Positions 34,973-43,571 of a DNA stretch of 64,000 nt are shown here, one piece after another. Under the pieces are notes generated by a model, which made no database searches, had not been told where the DNA came from, and saw only the letters and a list, made by a program, of their open reading frames with translations. Every line of letters begins with the position of its first letter. The stretch's first letter is position 1. Location of the stretch: positions 62,001-126,000 of the forward strand of contig JAYSGB010000005.1 of the NCBI GenBank assembly GCA_041913045.1. Reading direction: 5' to 3'. The translations under genes and the position numbers were made by a program. Origin of the DNA: CAMLOF01 sp041913045. GTDB lineage: Bacteria > Pseudomonadota > Gammaproteobacteria > Burkholderiales > Burkholderiaceae_C.

Positions 34973-35938
34973 ATGGCACACGCCGTTCAATCCATGGCCT
35001 ACGTCGGTGAGGCCCCCTGGCATTCCCTGGGCAACGCCTTACCCGCCAAACAATCGATCGAGGTCTGGGCCCGTGAAGCGGGCATGGACTGGACCATTTG
35101 CGAGTCCCCGGTGCGCTTCCTGACCGACCAGGCTGGTCCCCTGGGCACCATCCAGTCCTACGAGGACCACAAGGTGCTCTACCGCAGCGACACCAAGTCC
35201 CCGCTCTCGGTCGTGGGGCGCCGCTACCAGGTGGTGCAGCCCAAAGAGGTGCTGGAGTTCTACCGCGACCTGTCCGAGGTTTCCGGCTACGAGCTGGAAA
35301 CCGCCGGTGTCTTGAAGGAAGGCCGCAAGTTCTGGGCCCTGGCTCGCACGGGCAAGGAAACCGCCCTCAAGGGCAACGACGTGGTCAAGGGCTACCTCCT
35401 GCTGGCCACCTCTTGTGACGGGACGCTCGCGACCACCGCCACCCCCACCACGGTGCGGGTGGTGTGCAACAACACCCTGTCGATTGCCTTGAACGGGGCA
35501 GCACACGCCATCAAGGTGCCCCACAGCACCAGCTTCGACGCGCAGGCGGTGAAGAAACAGTTGGGCATTGCCGTGTCCCAGTGGGACGGTTTCATGTACC
35601 GCATGAAGACCCTGGCCGAGTGCAAGGTCAAGAGCCACGAGGCGATGAACTACTTCCTCAAGGTGCTGTGTGCTTCTGACGGTCAGGATCCTTCCGGTGC
35701 ACTGACCAACGAGCGCGCCCTGAAGAAGGTACAGGAGCTCTACGACGGCCATGGCAGAGGGGCTGAGCTGGGCGCGGCCAAAGGCACCGCCTGGGGCTTG
35801 CTGTGTTCCATCACCGAGTTCGTGGACCACGAACGCCGGGCCCGGTCTCAGGAATACCGCCTGGACAGCGCCTGGTTCGGCCATGGGGCGCAACTCAAGC
35901 AAAGGGCACTCGATGCGGCACTGCAGATGGTGGCTTGA
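34973..35938 (+). CDS. DUF932 phage/plasmid-like protein
   Basis: 321 residues. AYVGEAPWHSLGNALP, VVGRRYQVVQPKEVLEFYRDL and TTVRVVCNNTLSIAL are the recurring segments of the DUF932 (TIGR03299) family found on plasmids, integrative elements and phages next to single-strand DNA and recombination genes. Biochemical role unknown. ATG 34973 follows GAAGGA. It is followed by a terminator and the YqaJ gene, the usual company of this family in integrative elements. Confidence 0.85.
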   Translation: MAHAVQSMAYVGEAPWHSLGNALPAKQSIEVWAREAGMDWTICESPVRFLTDQAGPLGTIQSYEDHKVLYRSDTKSPLSVVGRRYQVVQPKEVLEFYRDLSEVSGYELETAGVLKEGRKFWALARTGKETALKGNDVVKGYLLLATSCDGTLATTATPTTVRVVCNNTLSIALNGAAHAIKVPHSTSFDAQAVKKQLGIAVSQWDGFMYRMKTLAECKVKSHEAMNYFLKVLCASDGQDPSGALTNERALKKVQELYDGHGRGAELGAAKGTAWGLLCSITEFVDHERRARSQEYRLDSAWFGHGAQLKQRALDAALQMVA

Positions 35939-36013
35939 ACGGGTGTTCCCCGGTGACCCACTGATCGCTTGGCTCGACGCTTTACCGTCACTTTTTTCAC
36001 CACCACGGCATAG

Positions 36014-36057
36014 ACCCCGGCTCCCTCCTGTCCTCAGGAGTGTGAGACCGGGGTTTT
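36014..36057 (+). terminator. Terminator between the DUF932 and YqaJ genes
   Basis: Outer stem ACCCCGG/CCGGGGT, inner stem CTCCTG/CAGGAG with a TCCT loop, then TTTT. Confidence 0.7.
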
Positions 36058-36100
36058 CTGTTTTCTGACTTCTCACTTCTGACGTTTGAAAGGATTTCCC

Positions 36101-37144
36101 ATGGCCCAGCCATTGATGAATGAACCGGGCACCGCCCATGCGCGTGCCTCCAAAGCCCGCCCAGCCCTGCGCCTGGTCAAGACGCAGGAACTCAACCGAG
36201 ACCAGTGGCTCTCGGTGCGCCAGGGCGGCATCGGCAGCTCGGACGCGTCTGCAGCAGTCGGCCTGAACCCCTACCGCTCAGCCCTGGAACTCTGGATGGA
36301 CAAGACCGGACGCGGTGATGCCTTGCCCCAGGTCGACCCCAACGATGAATCGTCTCCAATGTATTGGGGCACGTTGCTGGAGCCGATCGTCGCAGCCCAC
36401 TACACCAAGCGCACCGGGCGCAAGGTGCGCCGGGTCAATGCGGTATTGCAACACCCGGACTACCCGTGGATGCTGGCCAACCTGGACCGGGAAGTGCTGG
36501 GGGACCCGTCTGTCCAGATCCTGGAGTGCAAGACGGCAGGCTTCAACGGGGCCCGGCTGTGGAAGGACGGGGTGCCGGAGTACGTGCAGTTGCAAGTGAT
36601 GCACCAACTCGCCGTCACCGGCAAGCAGGCCGCCGACGTGGCGGTGCTCATTTGCGGTCAGGAACTGCAAATCCACCGGATTGAACGCGACGAATCCATG
36701 ATCGCCCATCTCATCGCGCTGGAAAGACGATTCTGGGCCTTTGTGGAGTCCGACACCCCGCCCCCGGCAGACGGCTCAGCCTCGGCCGATCTGGCGCTGC
36801 GCTGCCTGTTTCCACGTGACGCAGGCACGGTGCTGGACTGGACGCAGGACCTGGAGATGTCTTCCGTGTTTTCCGATCTGCTGGCGGTGCGCCAGGTGCT
36901 GGAGCGGCACGAAACCCTGGAAGCGCAGTTGAAGCAACGCATCCAGCAACGCATGGGTGACGCCTCCCGGGCCTTGTTCGAGACAGGTGAGGTGAGCTGG
37001 AAGCGCAGCAAGGACGCGCAGACGCTGGATGCCTTGCGGCTGCAGCAGGAGAGACCAGAAATCTGGAAAGGCTACACGTTGACGAAACCGGGCTCGCGGC
37101 GGTTTCTGGTGCAAAGCCGCCATGCCCAAGAAGCTGGCGACTGA
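36101..37144 (+). CDS. YqaJ-family viral recombinase (lambda-exonuclease-type nuclease)
   Basis: 347 residues. The YqaJ fold is seen in RQGGIGSSDASAAVGLNPYRSALELWMDKTGR (helical start), YWGTLLEPIVAAHY (glutamate), WMLANLDREV (aspartate) and ILECKTAGF (E-x-K), together the PD-(D/E)XK catalytic set of lambda exonuclease relatives. It should resect double-strand ends 5' to 3' for single-strand annealing; no annealing-protein gene was recognised nearby. The C-terminal ~100 residues are helical. ATG 36101 follows AAAGGA. Confidence 0.88.
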   Translation: MAQPLMNEPGTAHARASKARPALRLVKTQELNRDQWLSVRQGGIGSSDASAAVGLNPYRSALELWMDKTGRGDALPQVDPNDESSPMYWGTLLEPIVAAHYTKRTGRKVRRVNAVLQHPDYPWMLANLDREVLGDPSVQILECKTAGFNGARLWKDGVPEYVQLQVMHQLAVTGKQAADVAVLICGQELQIHRIERDESMIAHLIALERRFWAFVESDTPPPADGSASADLALRCLFPRDAGTVLDWTQDLEMSSVFSDLLAVRQVLERHETLEAQLKQRIQQRMGDASRALFETGEVSWKRSKDAQTLDALRLQQERPEIWKGYTLTKPGSRRFLVQSRHAQEAGD

Positions 37145-37181
37145 AGGTCATGAGCTATCCACTCACGGCCCCCCGGCATAC

Positions 37182-37210
37182 AGGCCCCTGGCATTCCAGG
37201 GGCCTTTTGT
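37182..37210 (+). terminator. Terminator after the YqaJ gene
   Basis: A 10-bp perfect stem (AGGCCCCTGG / CCAGGGGCCT) with a CATT loop and a T-rich tail. Confidence 0.8.
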
Positions 37211-37244
37211 TTGGTTCAACCGAATTCACTGAAAGGAGCACAGC

Positions 37245-38252
37245 ATGCTCAAAGGACTGGCACTGACGCCCCCGGTCGTGGGGCGCATCTCCATCGGCAA
37301 GGTGGTGGAGAAGAACGGCAAGCGGTTGCCGGAGAAAGACGACGAGTTCACCCTGACATCGCAGGTGCAGTCACGCGGCGCCTGGGTGCTGCACCCGATG
37401 GACGAGGCCTTGCGGCAAGCGGCAGGCCCGGCATCAGGCACTGGCAGCGCTAAGCTGCGTTGCATCCCGGTCAAGCTCTTGTTCGACGATCCGGACCTGA
37501 ACCTGCGCGTGGGCTACACGCTGTTTGACCGGCAGACGGGCAGACCGTTGTGTGTCGGCAATGGGCTGACCTGCAAGCGGGTCGGTGCGGGGGTGGAAGG
37601 CCATGGGAACGGAGCCGAGGCCGCTTCGTTGCCCTGCGACGGCCCGGACTTCTGCGCCTACGCCCAGGGCCAGTGCAAAGCCTTCGGGCGGTTGAACGTC
37701 CGGGTGGGTGATGAGGACGAGTTGGGTACTTTCGTGTTTCGCACGACGGGGTACAACAGCATCCGCACGCTCGCCACGCGTCAGCGCTACCTGCACGCCG
37801 TCTCGGGGGGCTTGTTGTCTAACCTGCCGCTGGAACTGAGACTGCGCGGCAAGTCGACCACGATGTCGCACCGGGCCCCGATCTACTACGTCGACCTGAC
37901 CTTGCGTAGCGGGACCTCACTCGCTGAAGCGATGGGGCAAGCCCGCACGGAACGGCAAGCACGGACGGAAGCGGGCTGGGACCAGGCAGCGCTGGACCAG
38001 GCGGCCCGTGAGGGCTTTGCCTGTGGCGTGTTCGAGGAGTCGGAAGAAGACGGTGTCGCCGTGCTGGAGGAGTTCTATCCCGATGACACGGGGGAGGATG
38101 GCAAAGGTGACCCGGTCGGTGCTGATGCCTCAAACGTTTCACTGACAGGATCTCAAGCTGCACCGCTTCTGCGTAGTGGTCTGCGCCAGAAACTGGCGCA
38201 GAAAGCCGCCATCACTCCCCCGTCAACACGGGGAGGTAACGTTTCAGCGTAG
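37245..38252 (+). CDS. Gp3-like 'hydrolase or metal-binding' protein (possible recombination directionality factor)
   Basis: 335 residues. LKGLALTPPVVGRISIGKVVEKNGKRLPEKDDEFTLTSQVQ is the strongly conserved start of proteins annotated as hydrolase or metal-binding in integrative elements, a family that I recall being grouped with phage Gp3-like recombination directionality factors. A cysteine cluster (CVGNGLTCKR then LPCDGPDFCAYAQGQCKAFGR) suggests a metal site, and RTTGYNSIRTLATR, SNLPLELRLRGKSTT are hallmark segments. The tail from about 260 is acidic and variable. It overlaps the XRE gene tail-to-tail by 9 nt. Confidence 0.7.
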   Translation: MLKGLALTPPVVGRISIGKVVEKNGKRLPEKDDEFTLTSQVQSRGAWVLHPMDEALRQAAGPASGTGSAKLRCIPVKLLFDDPDLNLRVGYTLFDRQTGRPLCVGNGLTCKRVGAGVEGHGNGAEAASLPCDGPDFCAYAQGQCKAFGRLNVRVGDEDELGTFVFRTTGYNSIRTLATRQRYLHAVSGGLLSNLPLELRLRGKSTTMSHRAPIYYVDLTLRSGTSLAEAMGQARTERQARTEAGWDQAALDQAAREGFACGVFEESEEDGVAVLEEFYPDDTGEDGKGDPVGADASNVSLTGSQAAPLLRSGLRQKLAQKAAITPPSTRGGNVSA

Positions 38253-38567
38253 CCGACTGCGCTTGATCTCTGGGGGTGTCGCCGAGTTCACTCGACGCAC
38301 ACCCGTAGGAGCCAGTGACACGTCACTGAGAGGAGCAAACAACTCGTTCAAGGTGATACCGAGGGCGTGACAGATATTTGCCAGTGTCTCGATGGACGGA
38401 TTGGCAATACCTCGCTCGATCGCACTGATGTAGGTCCGATCGACCAGCGCTTCAAAGGCCAGTGTTTCCTGGGACTTGTTGGCCAGATGGCGGCACTGCT
38501 TGATCCGACGCCCCAGGGCCACCGAGATGGCCGCCGGGCGTGACAGGCCGGTGCTCTTCACATTCAT
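38244..38567 (-). CDS. XRE-family helix-turn-helix regulator
   Basis: 107 residues or so from ATG 38567. The HTH_3 domain spans about 18-75: LGRRIKQCRHLANKSQETLAFEALVDRTYISAIERGIANPSIETLANICHALGITLNELF. The short tail has no recognised domain. It is divergent from the lipoprotein gene and faces an array of TTCA/TGAA half-sites at 38615-38641, a likely operator. Confidence 0.87.
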   Translation of the reverse strand: MNVKSTGLSRPAAISVALGRRIKQCRHLANKSQETLAFEALVDRTYISAIERGIANPSIETLANICHALGITLNELFAPLSDVSLAPTGVRRVNSATPPEIKRSRLR

Positions 38568-38614
38568 GGGGCCTGATCGTGCCCATGTGTGGAGCAAAAC
38601 ACTACGGAGTAAAA

Positions 38615-38641
38615 ACTTCAGTTATTGAAGTGTATATTCAA
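38615..38641. promoter_or_regulatory. Candidate operator for the XRE regulator
   Basis: Two overlapping inverted repeats: ACTTCA-(5)-TGAAGT at 38615-38631 and TTGAA-(7)-TTCAA at 38625-38641, about 50 bp upstream of the XRE start and in the space shared with the divergent lipoprotein gene. Confidence 0.5.
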
Positions 38642-38712
38642 CATTACACCCACTCGCCTCACCTGGATTGGGAGCAGGTGCGGCAGACTTTCAACCCATA
38701 CAACAGGACATT

Positions 38713-39558
38713 ATGAAAAAACTCTGGGTACTGCTGCTTGCCATCGCACTGGTGGCTTGTTCGAAGAAGATCGATGGAACGGACATCAAGTCGTTCGAAG
38801 AATCCATCAACAACATTACAAGGGAGATGTCTGCTGAGGAAGCAAAGGCTTTCCGTAGTGACCTTTACAAGGCTGGGAAGCTGATAAGCAGGAGCCAAAA
38901 CCTTGATGCTGGTGCTGCAATGCTGCTGGCCTTGAGTCCTCAAAGCCAAATCAAGCTCTTGGCAGACAACCTGCATGGAAAGACCGCCAGCGATGTTCGC
39001 GATATGGCTCAAGAGTGGGAGAGCTACGAGCAAACCGAAAAAACAAGGAAGCAGAACGAAACGGCTAGGCTCGATGGTGCAGCGGGGGGCTCGGTGATGC
39101 CTCATGTCGCGGCACCAAAGCCAGCGGCCAGCGGTCCGGTGCAGGTGATCCAGGTCCGGAGCAACCAAGTCACAACCGTTGGTGGGGACTTGCTGGCGGT
39201 TACGGAAGATGGCTCAGCGGTAGGTCCGAAGGTGCTGGTGCTCAAGGGCATGAAGCTCAACGGTCTGACCAACGATCTAGTCACGCTGCTGACAGTCTAC
39301 CGCTACGCCGACCGGGACGTGGTGCTGCTCACCCATGGCTGCGGGGGCTCGGCTTGCAGCTACACCTCGATTGCGGTTATGGATATCACCGCCCAGGGCG
39401 CACCGATGCTGTTCCAACACGACGAGCTGACCATTGCGGGTGACGGGCAGGAGCCCGAGGTGAAGGTGCAACCGGATGGCAGCTTGCTGGTGTCGTTCGA
39501 GGGATTCAAGGGTCGCCAGACCTGGCGTTACGCCCAGCGCGAACTCGTCAAGCTGTGA
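38713..39558 (+). CDS. Predicted lipoprotein, DUF6694-like N-terminus
   Basis: 281 residues. The signal peptide MKKLWVLLLAIALVAC ends in a lipobox (LVAC) so the mature protein is lipid-anchored. KIDGTDIKSFEESINNITREMSAEEAKAF resembles small DUF6694 lipoproteins; a Pro/Ala linker (near 140-150) leads to a beta-rich C-terminal domain (about 155-281) with a GCGGSAC cysteine pair. Function unknown. An AGGAC site precedes the ATG. Confidence 0.65.
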   Translation: MKKLWVLLLAIALVACSKKIDGTDIKSFEESINNITREMSAEEAKAFRSDLYKAGKLISRSQNLDAGAAMLLALSPQSQIKLLADNLHGKTASDVRDMAQEWESYEQTEKTRKQNETARLDGAAGGSVMPHVAAPKPAASGPVQVIQVRSNQVTTVGGDLLAVTEDGSAVGPKVLVLKGMKLNGLTNDLVTLLTVYRYADRDVVLLTHGCGGSACSYTSIAVMDITAQGAPMLFQHDELTIAGDGQEPEVKVQPDGSLLVSFEGFKGRQTWRYAQRELVKL

Positions 39559-39560
39559 AG

Positions 39561-39642
39561 GGCTAGACATGTAGAGCTAGCCGTTGAGACCGAGACACAG
39601 CGGTGCCTGCGGGCACCGCTGTTGCTCTGGCGGTGTTTTTTT
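39561..39642 (+). terminator. Tandem hairpins after the lipoprotein gene
   Basis: GGCTAG/CTAGCC (39561-39566, 39577-39582) is followed by a 10-bp stem CAGCGGTGCC/GGCACCGCTG with a TGCG tetraloop (39598-39621) and a T7 run 14 nt further on. Confidence 0.5.
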
Positions 39643-39716
39643 GGCTGTATTTTTTGGAGTGGTGATCCTGGTGCCAAGGCAAGGCACGGGGATGTCATCT
39701 TTCTGGGGGGAACGCG

Positions 39717-40244
39717 ATGGGGATTGCAATCGTCTTGTTGCTCGGGCTGATCGGCTTTGCGGTGATGTCGCGGCCGTTCAAGATCATTGCCCTGCTGGGC
39801 GTGGTGGGTTTTGGATTGGCAGTGCTGGAGGCCCGCTGGCATGTGGGGATCGTGCCCAGGGGGTTGTACCAGTTGGTACGGGAGTGGTTCCAGGGAGAGA
39901 GCGGCTTGAGGCGCTGGTTCGCGTTGTACGGCAGCTTCACCGGCCTGATGGGGCTGGGCGTGTTGTTGGGGGTGGTGCGCAAGGCCAGTTCAACGGTCGA
40001 GGCTTATGTGCCGCGGCGCAAGGCGATTTTGTTGTTCCTGGCGCAGTGGGGTGGTCTCTTCGTGGTGTTTCGCATCCTCGTGGAGTGGCTGATCGACCTT
40101 GTCGCAGAAGACGGCGTGGGCTGGGTCGTTGTGCAGTTCTTCCCTGTCCCCATGCTGATCGTTTATGCCTTGTTGGTGGTCATTGCCAAAGGATGGTGGA
40201 CAAGGCGCAAGGGCAATGTGCCCACCACTAACCTATCGCAATGA
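39717..40244 (+). CDS. Hypothetical membrane protein, about five transmembrane helices
   Basis: 175 residues, no family recognised. Hydrophobic segments lie at about 2-17, 22-40, 68-88, 100-120 and 135-160, with basic loops (VRKASSTVEAYVPRRK). No signal peptidase site. The gene ends just before the IS66 insertion and its last residues (GNVPTTNLSQ) could be read from junction sequence; truncation by the IS cannot be excluded. Confidence 0.5.
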   Translation: MGIAIVLLLGLIGFAVMSRPFKIIALLGVVGFGLAVLEARWHVGIVPRGLYQLVREWFQGESGLRRWFALYGSFTGLMGLGVLLGVVRKASSTVEAYVPRRKAILLFLAQWGGLFVVFRILVEWLIDLVAEDGVGWVVVQFFPVPMLIVYALLVVIAKGWWTRRKGNVPTTNLSQ

Positions 40245-40370
40245 AGCGATCACGACAATCAACGTCTCTACGCCAGGATGCTGGGATGCCTTTCGACCAG
40301 TGTATCCGTCCGGTGAACCCATCTTGAATGTGAGTTCAGAAGCGGGCATCGTCCCCACGATTGGAGGATC

Positions 40371-40796
40371 GTGGAGACGATGGAACAGATTTCAAACGAA
40401 GGGCGGCCGCGCCGCCGTGAGTACAGCAAAGACTTCAAGGCCGAAGTACTGGCCAAGTGCCGCCAGCCTGGGGCGAGCGTGGGTGGAGTTGCTCTGGCCC
40501 ATGGCCTGCACTCCAACATGGTCCACCGCTGGATCAGGGAGGCCGGCGCTGCGTACCGATCGCCAGGTGTAATGCCGGGCAGCCAGGTTGCTCAGACGGT
40601 GCAGCCCCGGTTCACGCCGGTGCCGCTAGACCTGCTCAATCCGGTCATGGCGAGCACGCCCACAAGCAGCGCGGATCAGCCTGCAGCCCCCGCCCCGAGA
40701 CCGGTCGAGTTGCAACTGCGCCGCGGGGATCTCATTGTGAGTCTCCAGTGCCCGCTGGAACACTGCGCAGCCCTGCTGCGCGAGGTGCTGCGGTGA
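40371..40796 (+). CDS. tnpA: IS66 TnpA, helix-turn-helix accessory protein
   Basis: 141 residues. RREYSKDFKAEVLAKCRQPGASVGGVALAHGLHSNMVHRWIRE is the Tnp_1-type HTH of IS66 TnpA; the rest is a Pro/Ala-rich linker and a short conserved tail. It is required for transposition in characterised IS66 elements. Its stop overlaps the tnpB start (GTGA). Confidence 0.9.
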   Translation: METMEQISNEGRPRRREYSKDFKAEVLAKCRQPGASVGGVALAHGLHSNMVHRWIREAGAAYRSPGVMPGSQVAQTVQPRFTPVPLDLLNPVMASTPTSSADQPAAPAPRPVELQLRRGDLIVSLQCPLEHCAALLREVLR

Positions 40797-41125
40797 TCCG
40801 TATTGATGCGGTGTGGATGTCCTGTGAGCCCCTGGACATGCGAGCGGGTACAGAGACCGCTCTGGCCCGTGTCGTACAAGTCTTCGGCGCCGCCCACCCC
40901 CATCACGCCTACCTGTTCGCCAACGCCAGAGCCAACCGCATGAAGGTGCTGGTCCACGATGGCTTCGGCGTCTGGCTGGCTGCCCGCCGGCTCCATCAGG
41001 GCCGGTTCGTCTGGGGAGAGCCGAGCTCAGTCCGCCTGCCACTGAGCCAGGAGCAGCTACAAGTCCTGGTCACGGGCCTACCCTGGCAGCGCCTCGGGCA
41101 GGCAGGTGTCATTACCGTGCTGTGA
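40793..41125 (+). CDS. tnpB: IS66 TnpB (Orf2 family)
   Basis: 110 residues from GTG 40793. RIDAVWMSCEPLDMRAGTETALARVV, HAYLFANARANRMKVLVHDGFGVWLAARRLHQGRFVW is the diagnostic IS66 Orf2 sequence. Translation is coupled to tnpA through a 4-nt overlap. Accessory role in transposition; biochemical activity unknown. Confidence 0.92.
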   Translation: MIRIDAVWMSCEPLDMRAGTETALARVVQVFGAAHPHHAYLFANARANRMKVLVHDGFGVWLAARRLHQGRFVWGEPSSVRLPLSQEQLQVLVTGLPWQRLGQAGVITVL

Positions 41126-41205
41126 TCTTGAACGGGTAAACACCTTGGTTCAATTCGTGAATGTGCCAATGGGCACAGCCACCGGCACCGGTCATGATCA
41201 CGGCC

Positions 41206-42738
41206 ATGAACGAAGCGGTGGATCTGCAGAGCATGGACGAGGGCACGCGTCAACTGGTGCTGGGCCTGATGGGCCAACTCCAGCAGCAGTCCGCCGAGCT
41301 GCGCCACAAGCAGGCGCTGCTCGACAAGCTCACGTTCGAGAACGCCATGCTCAAGCGCATGAAGTTCGCGGCCAGGAGCGAGGCGCTCAGCGCTGAGCAG
41401 CGCAGTCTCCTTGAGGACGCCCTCGATGAGGATCTGCAGGCGGTGGCGCTAGAGATCGCACAGATGGGCGACGCAGGCCAACCTACAGCTGAGCAGGCAG
41501 CCCGCCAGCAGCCCAAGCGCCAACCCGTGCCCCCAGAGCTGCCCCGCCAGGAACTGCGCCATGAGCCGGCCTCCACCGAGTGCTGCGGCCAGCCGATGAA
41601 GCGCATCGGTGAGGATGTGGCCGAGAAGCTCGACTACACCCCAGGCGTCTTCACGGTCCACCGCTTCGTGCGGGGCAAGTGGGCATGCGCCTGCTGCCAG
41701 ACGCTCAGGCAGGCCCCGGTGGATGCGCACATCATCGACAAGGGGCTGGCCACCACAGGCTTACTCTCCCGTGTGCTGGTAGCCAAGTACGCTGATCACT
41801 TACCCCTGCACCGCCAGGAGGCCATCTATGCCCGCGCCGGAGTACCGATTCCGCGCTCCACCTTGGCGCAGTGGGTGGGCAGCTGTGGCGTACAACTCCA
41901 GCCGCTGGCCAGCGCCCTGCGCGCCGAGGTGCTTGCCCATGCCGTCCTGCACGCCGACGAGACGCCGATGCAGATGCTCAAGCCCGCCGCTCAGAGGGAT
42001 GGCAAGACCCAGCGGGCTTATCTGTGGGCTTACACGCCGGGTAGGCACGAGCAGACCAGGGCGGTGGTCTATGACTTCTGCGAGACCCGGGCCGGGCGCC
42101 ATGCCGCGTCCTTCCTTGAGGGCTGGGCGGGTACCCTGCTGGTCGATGACTTTGCCGGTTACAAGCAGCTCATGGGTGGGCAGATCCAGGAGGCAGGCTG
42201 CTGGGCGCATGCGAGGCGCAAGTTCTTTGAGCTGCACGCGGCCAACAAGAGCCAGATCGCCGAGCAGGCGCTCGCCCTGATCGGACAGATCTATGAGATC
42301 GAGCGACAGGCTCAGGGGATAGATGCAAACGAGCGGTTACGCATACGGCAGCAGCAGAGCCGCCCAGCGGTCGATCGCCTACACCTCTGGCTCACAGAAC
42401 ACCGTGGGAAGGTGCCCAGTGGGTCGGCCACAGCCAAGGCGATGGATTACAGCCTGCGGCGCTGGCCCGCACTCACCCGGTTCCTGGAGGATGGGCGGAT
42501 ACCGATCGACAACAACTGGGTCGAGAACCAGATGCGCCCGATCGCGCTGGGCCGCAAGAACTGGCTGTTTGCGGGTAGCCTGCGGGCTGGGCAGCGAGCC
42601 GCCGCCATCATGAGCCTGATCCAGTCGGCCAAGCTCAACGGCCATGATCCGCATGCCTATCTCAAGGACGTGATGGACAGGCTGCCGACCTGGCCCAACA
42701 GCCGTATAGGTGAGCTGCTGCCGCATCGCTGGCGCTGA
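41206..42738 (+). CDS. tnpC: IS66 TnpC transposase (DDE)
   Basis: 510 residues. N-terminal leucine-rich helix (about 10-55), a zinc-binding segment (ECCGQP, then WACACCQ), and the DDE domain with HADETP, LLVDDFAGYK and DNNWVENQMRP supplying the three acidic residues. The C-terminal IS66_C segment ends in IGELLPHRW. ATG 41206 or 41194 may be the start; neither has a clear ribosome binding site. Confidence 0.93.
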   Translation: MNEAVDLQSMDEGTRQLVLGLMGQLQQQSAELRHKQALLDKLTFENAMLKRMKFAARSEALSAEQRSLLEDALDEDLQAVALEIAQMGDAGQPTAEQAARQQPKRQPVPPELPRQELRHEPASTECCGQPMKRIGEDVAEKLDYTPGVFTVHRFVRGKWACACCQTLRQAPVDAHIIDKGLATTGLLSRVLVAKYADHLPLHRQEAIYARAGVPIPRSTLAQWVGSCGVQLQPLASALRAEVLAHAVLHADETPMQMLKPAAQRDGKTQRAYLWAYTPGRHEQTRAVVYDFCETRAGRHAASFLEGWAGTLLVDDFAGYKQLMGGQIQEAGCWAHARRKFFELHAANKSQIAEQALALIGQIYEIERQAQGIDANERLRIRQQQSRPAVDRLHLWLTEHRGKVPSGSATAKAMDYSLRRWPALTRFLEDGRIPIDNNWVENQMRPIALGRKNWLFAGSLRAGQRAAAIMSLIQSAKLNGHDPHAYLKDVMDRLPTWPNSRIGELLPHRWR

Positions 42739-42783
42739 AGATGGTTAATCGAGCTCAGAAATCCTCGACACCCCAAAATCTCG

Positions 42784-43104
42784 TTACCTGGTCGGCTGAA
42801 ACATGATGATAGCCATGCCGAGCAGAGCAACACCCACCCCAAAAGCATCCCATAGGGTGGGGCGAACCTGATCAACGACCCAAAGCCAAGCTAGCGCTAC
42901 GCCTACATAGACGCCACCGTAGGCAGCGTAAACACGCCCGGTGGCAGTCTCGTGCAGTGTCAGAAGCCAGGCAAACAAGGCCAAGCTTAAGAATGCAGGA
43001 ACCAGCAGCCAGATTGACTTACCCTGCTTGAGCCACAAGTAAGCCAAATAACAGCCGACGATCTCAGCAATTGCTGTGGTGACAAAAAGCAGAAACGTGC
43101 GCAT
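42784..43104 (-). CDS. ynfA: YnfA/UPF0060-family membrane protein
   Basis: 106 residues with four transmembrane helices. AIAEIVGCYLAYLWLKQGKSIW, LTLHETATGRVYAAYGGVYV and LWVVDQVRPTLWDAFGV are the UPF0060 signature. Members resemble small multidrug-resistance exporters and often travel on mobile elements. Its stop lies close to the IS66 right end. Confidence 0.9.
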   Translation of the reverse strand: MRTFLLFVTTAIAEIVGCYLAYLWLKQGKSIWLLVPAFLSLALFAWLLTLHETATGRVYAAYGGVYVGVALAWLWVVDQVRPTLWDAFGVGVALLGMAIIMFQPTR

Positions 43105-43571
43105 GGGAGCATTGTGCCTGCCCGACTTGGTAGCCCCCGTCTAGTTAGTGGAGAGAGGGAGGAAACAGGCGCTCGCCGTCAATATGCCATCGCCGCACGC
43201 TTACCGACCAGTCATCGCCTCGCTGGAGAGATGCTGAGTAGGCTCCCGCACTGGAGAAGGATCCAGACCCAGAATGGAATGGATACCGCTGACGAATGAG
43301 GGAACGATGGTCCGGACCTAATGCATGTGTCCAGAAACCAGCGGCAAGTCTGCAGCGGGAGCAGTCGATCGCAACCAAATTACGGGCGACGGGATTGGAG
43401 AGCCAAGCAGTTCGTCGCGAAGAGCCAGCCGAGTCATTCTGACTTAACTGCCCCGTGCTCTGATCGGGCTTCCGGGGGGCGCTCAACACATAGAAGACCA
43501 GCGCCAGAGAAGCGTTGAGCGTTGCGTAGGAAAGGTGGCATGTGGGGTGCGACTGGGAACGGGAATACCTT
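43105..43571. other. Gene-free stretch between ynfA and the defence operon
   Basis: 467 bp with only short unconvincing frames. Its right part holds one copy of a 20-bp near-repeat (43535-43554) whose partner is at 57362-57381. No hairpin with a T run was seen for the defence operon ending at 43572. Confidence 0.5.
43535..43554. repeat. Left copy of a 20-bp direct repeat flanking the defence block
   Basis: Matches 57362-57381 at 19 of 20 positions, including a 15-bp identical core ATGTGGGGTGCGACT. The two copies bracket all the leftward defence genes. Confidence 0.4.

Larger units (their letters stand above)
40245..42783. mobile_element. IS66-family insertion sequence (ends approximate)
   Basis: Contains the complete tnpA-tnpB-tnpC set (40371-42738). 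All three frames are intact, so the element could be active. I could not define its terminal inverted repeats or the 8-bp target duplication by eye; the limits given are the flanking gene ends. It sits between the recombination module and ynfA. Confidence 0.85.
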
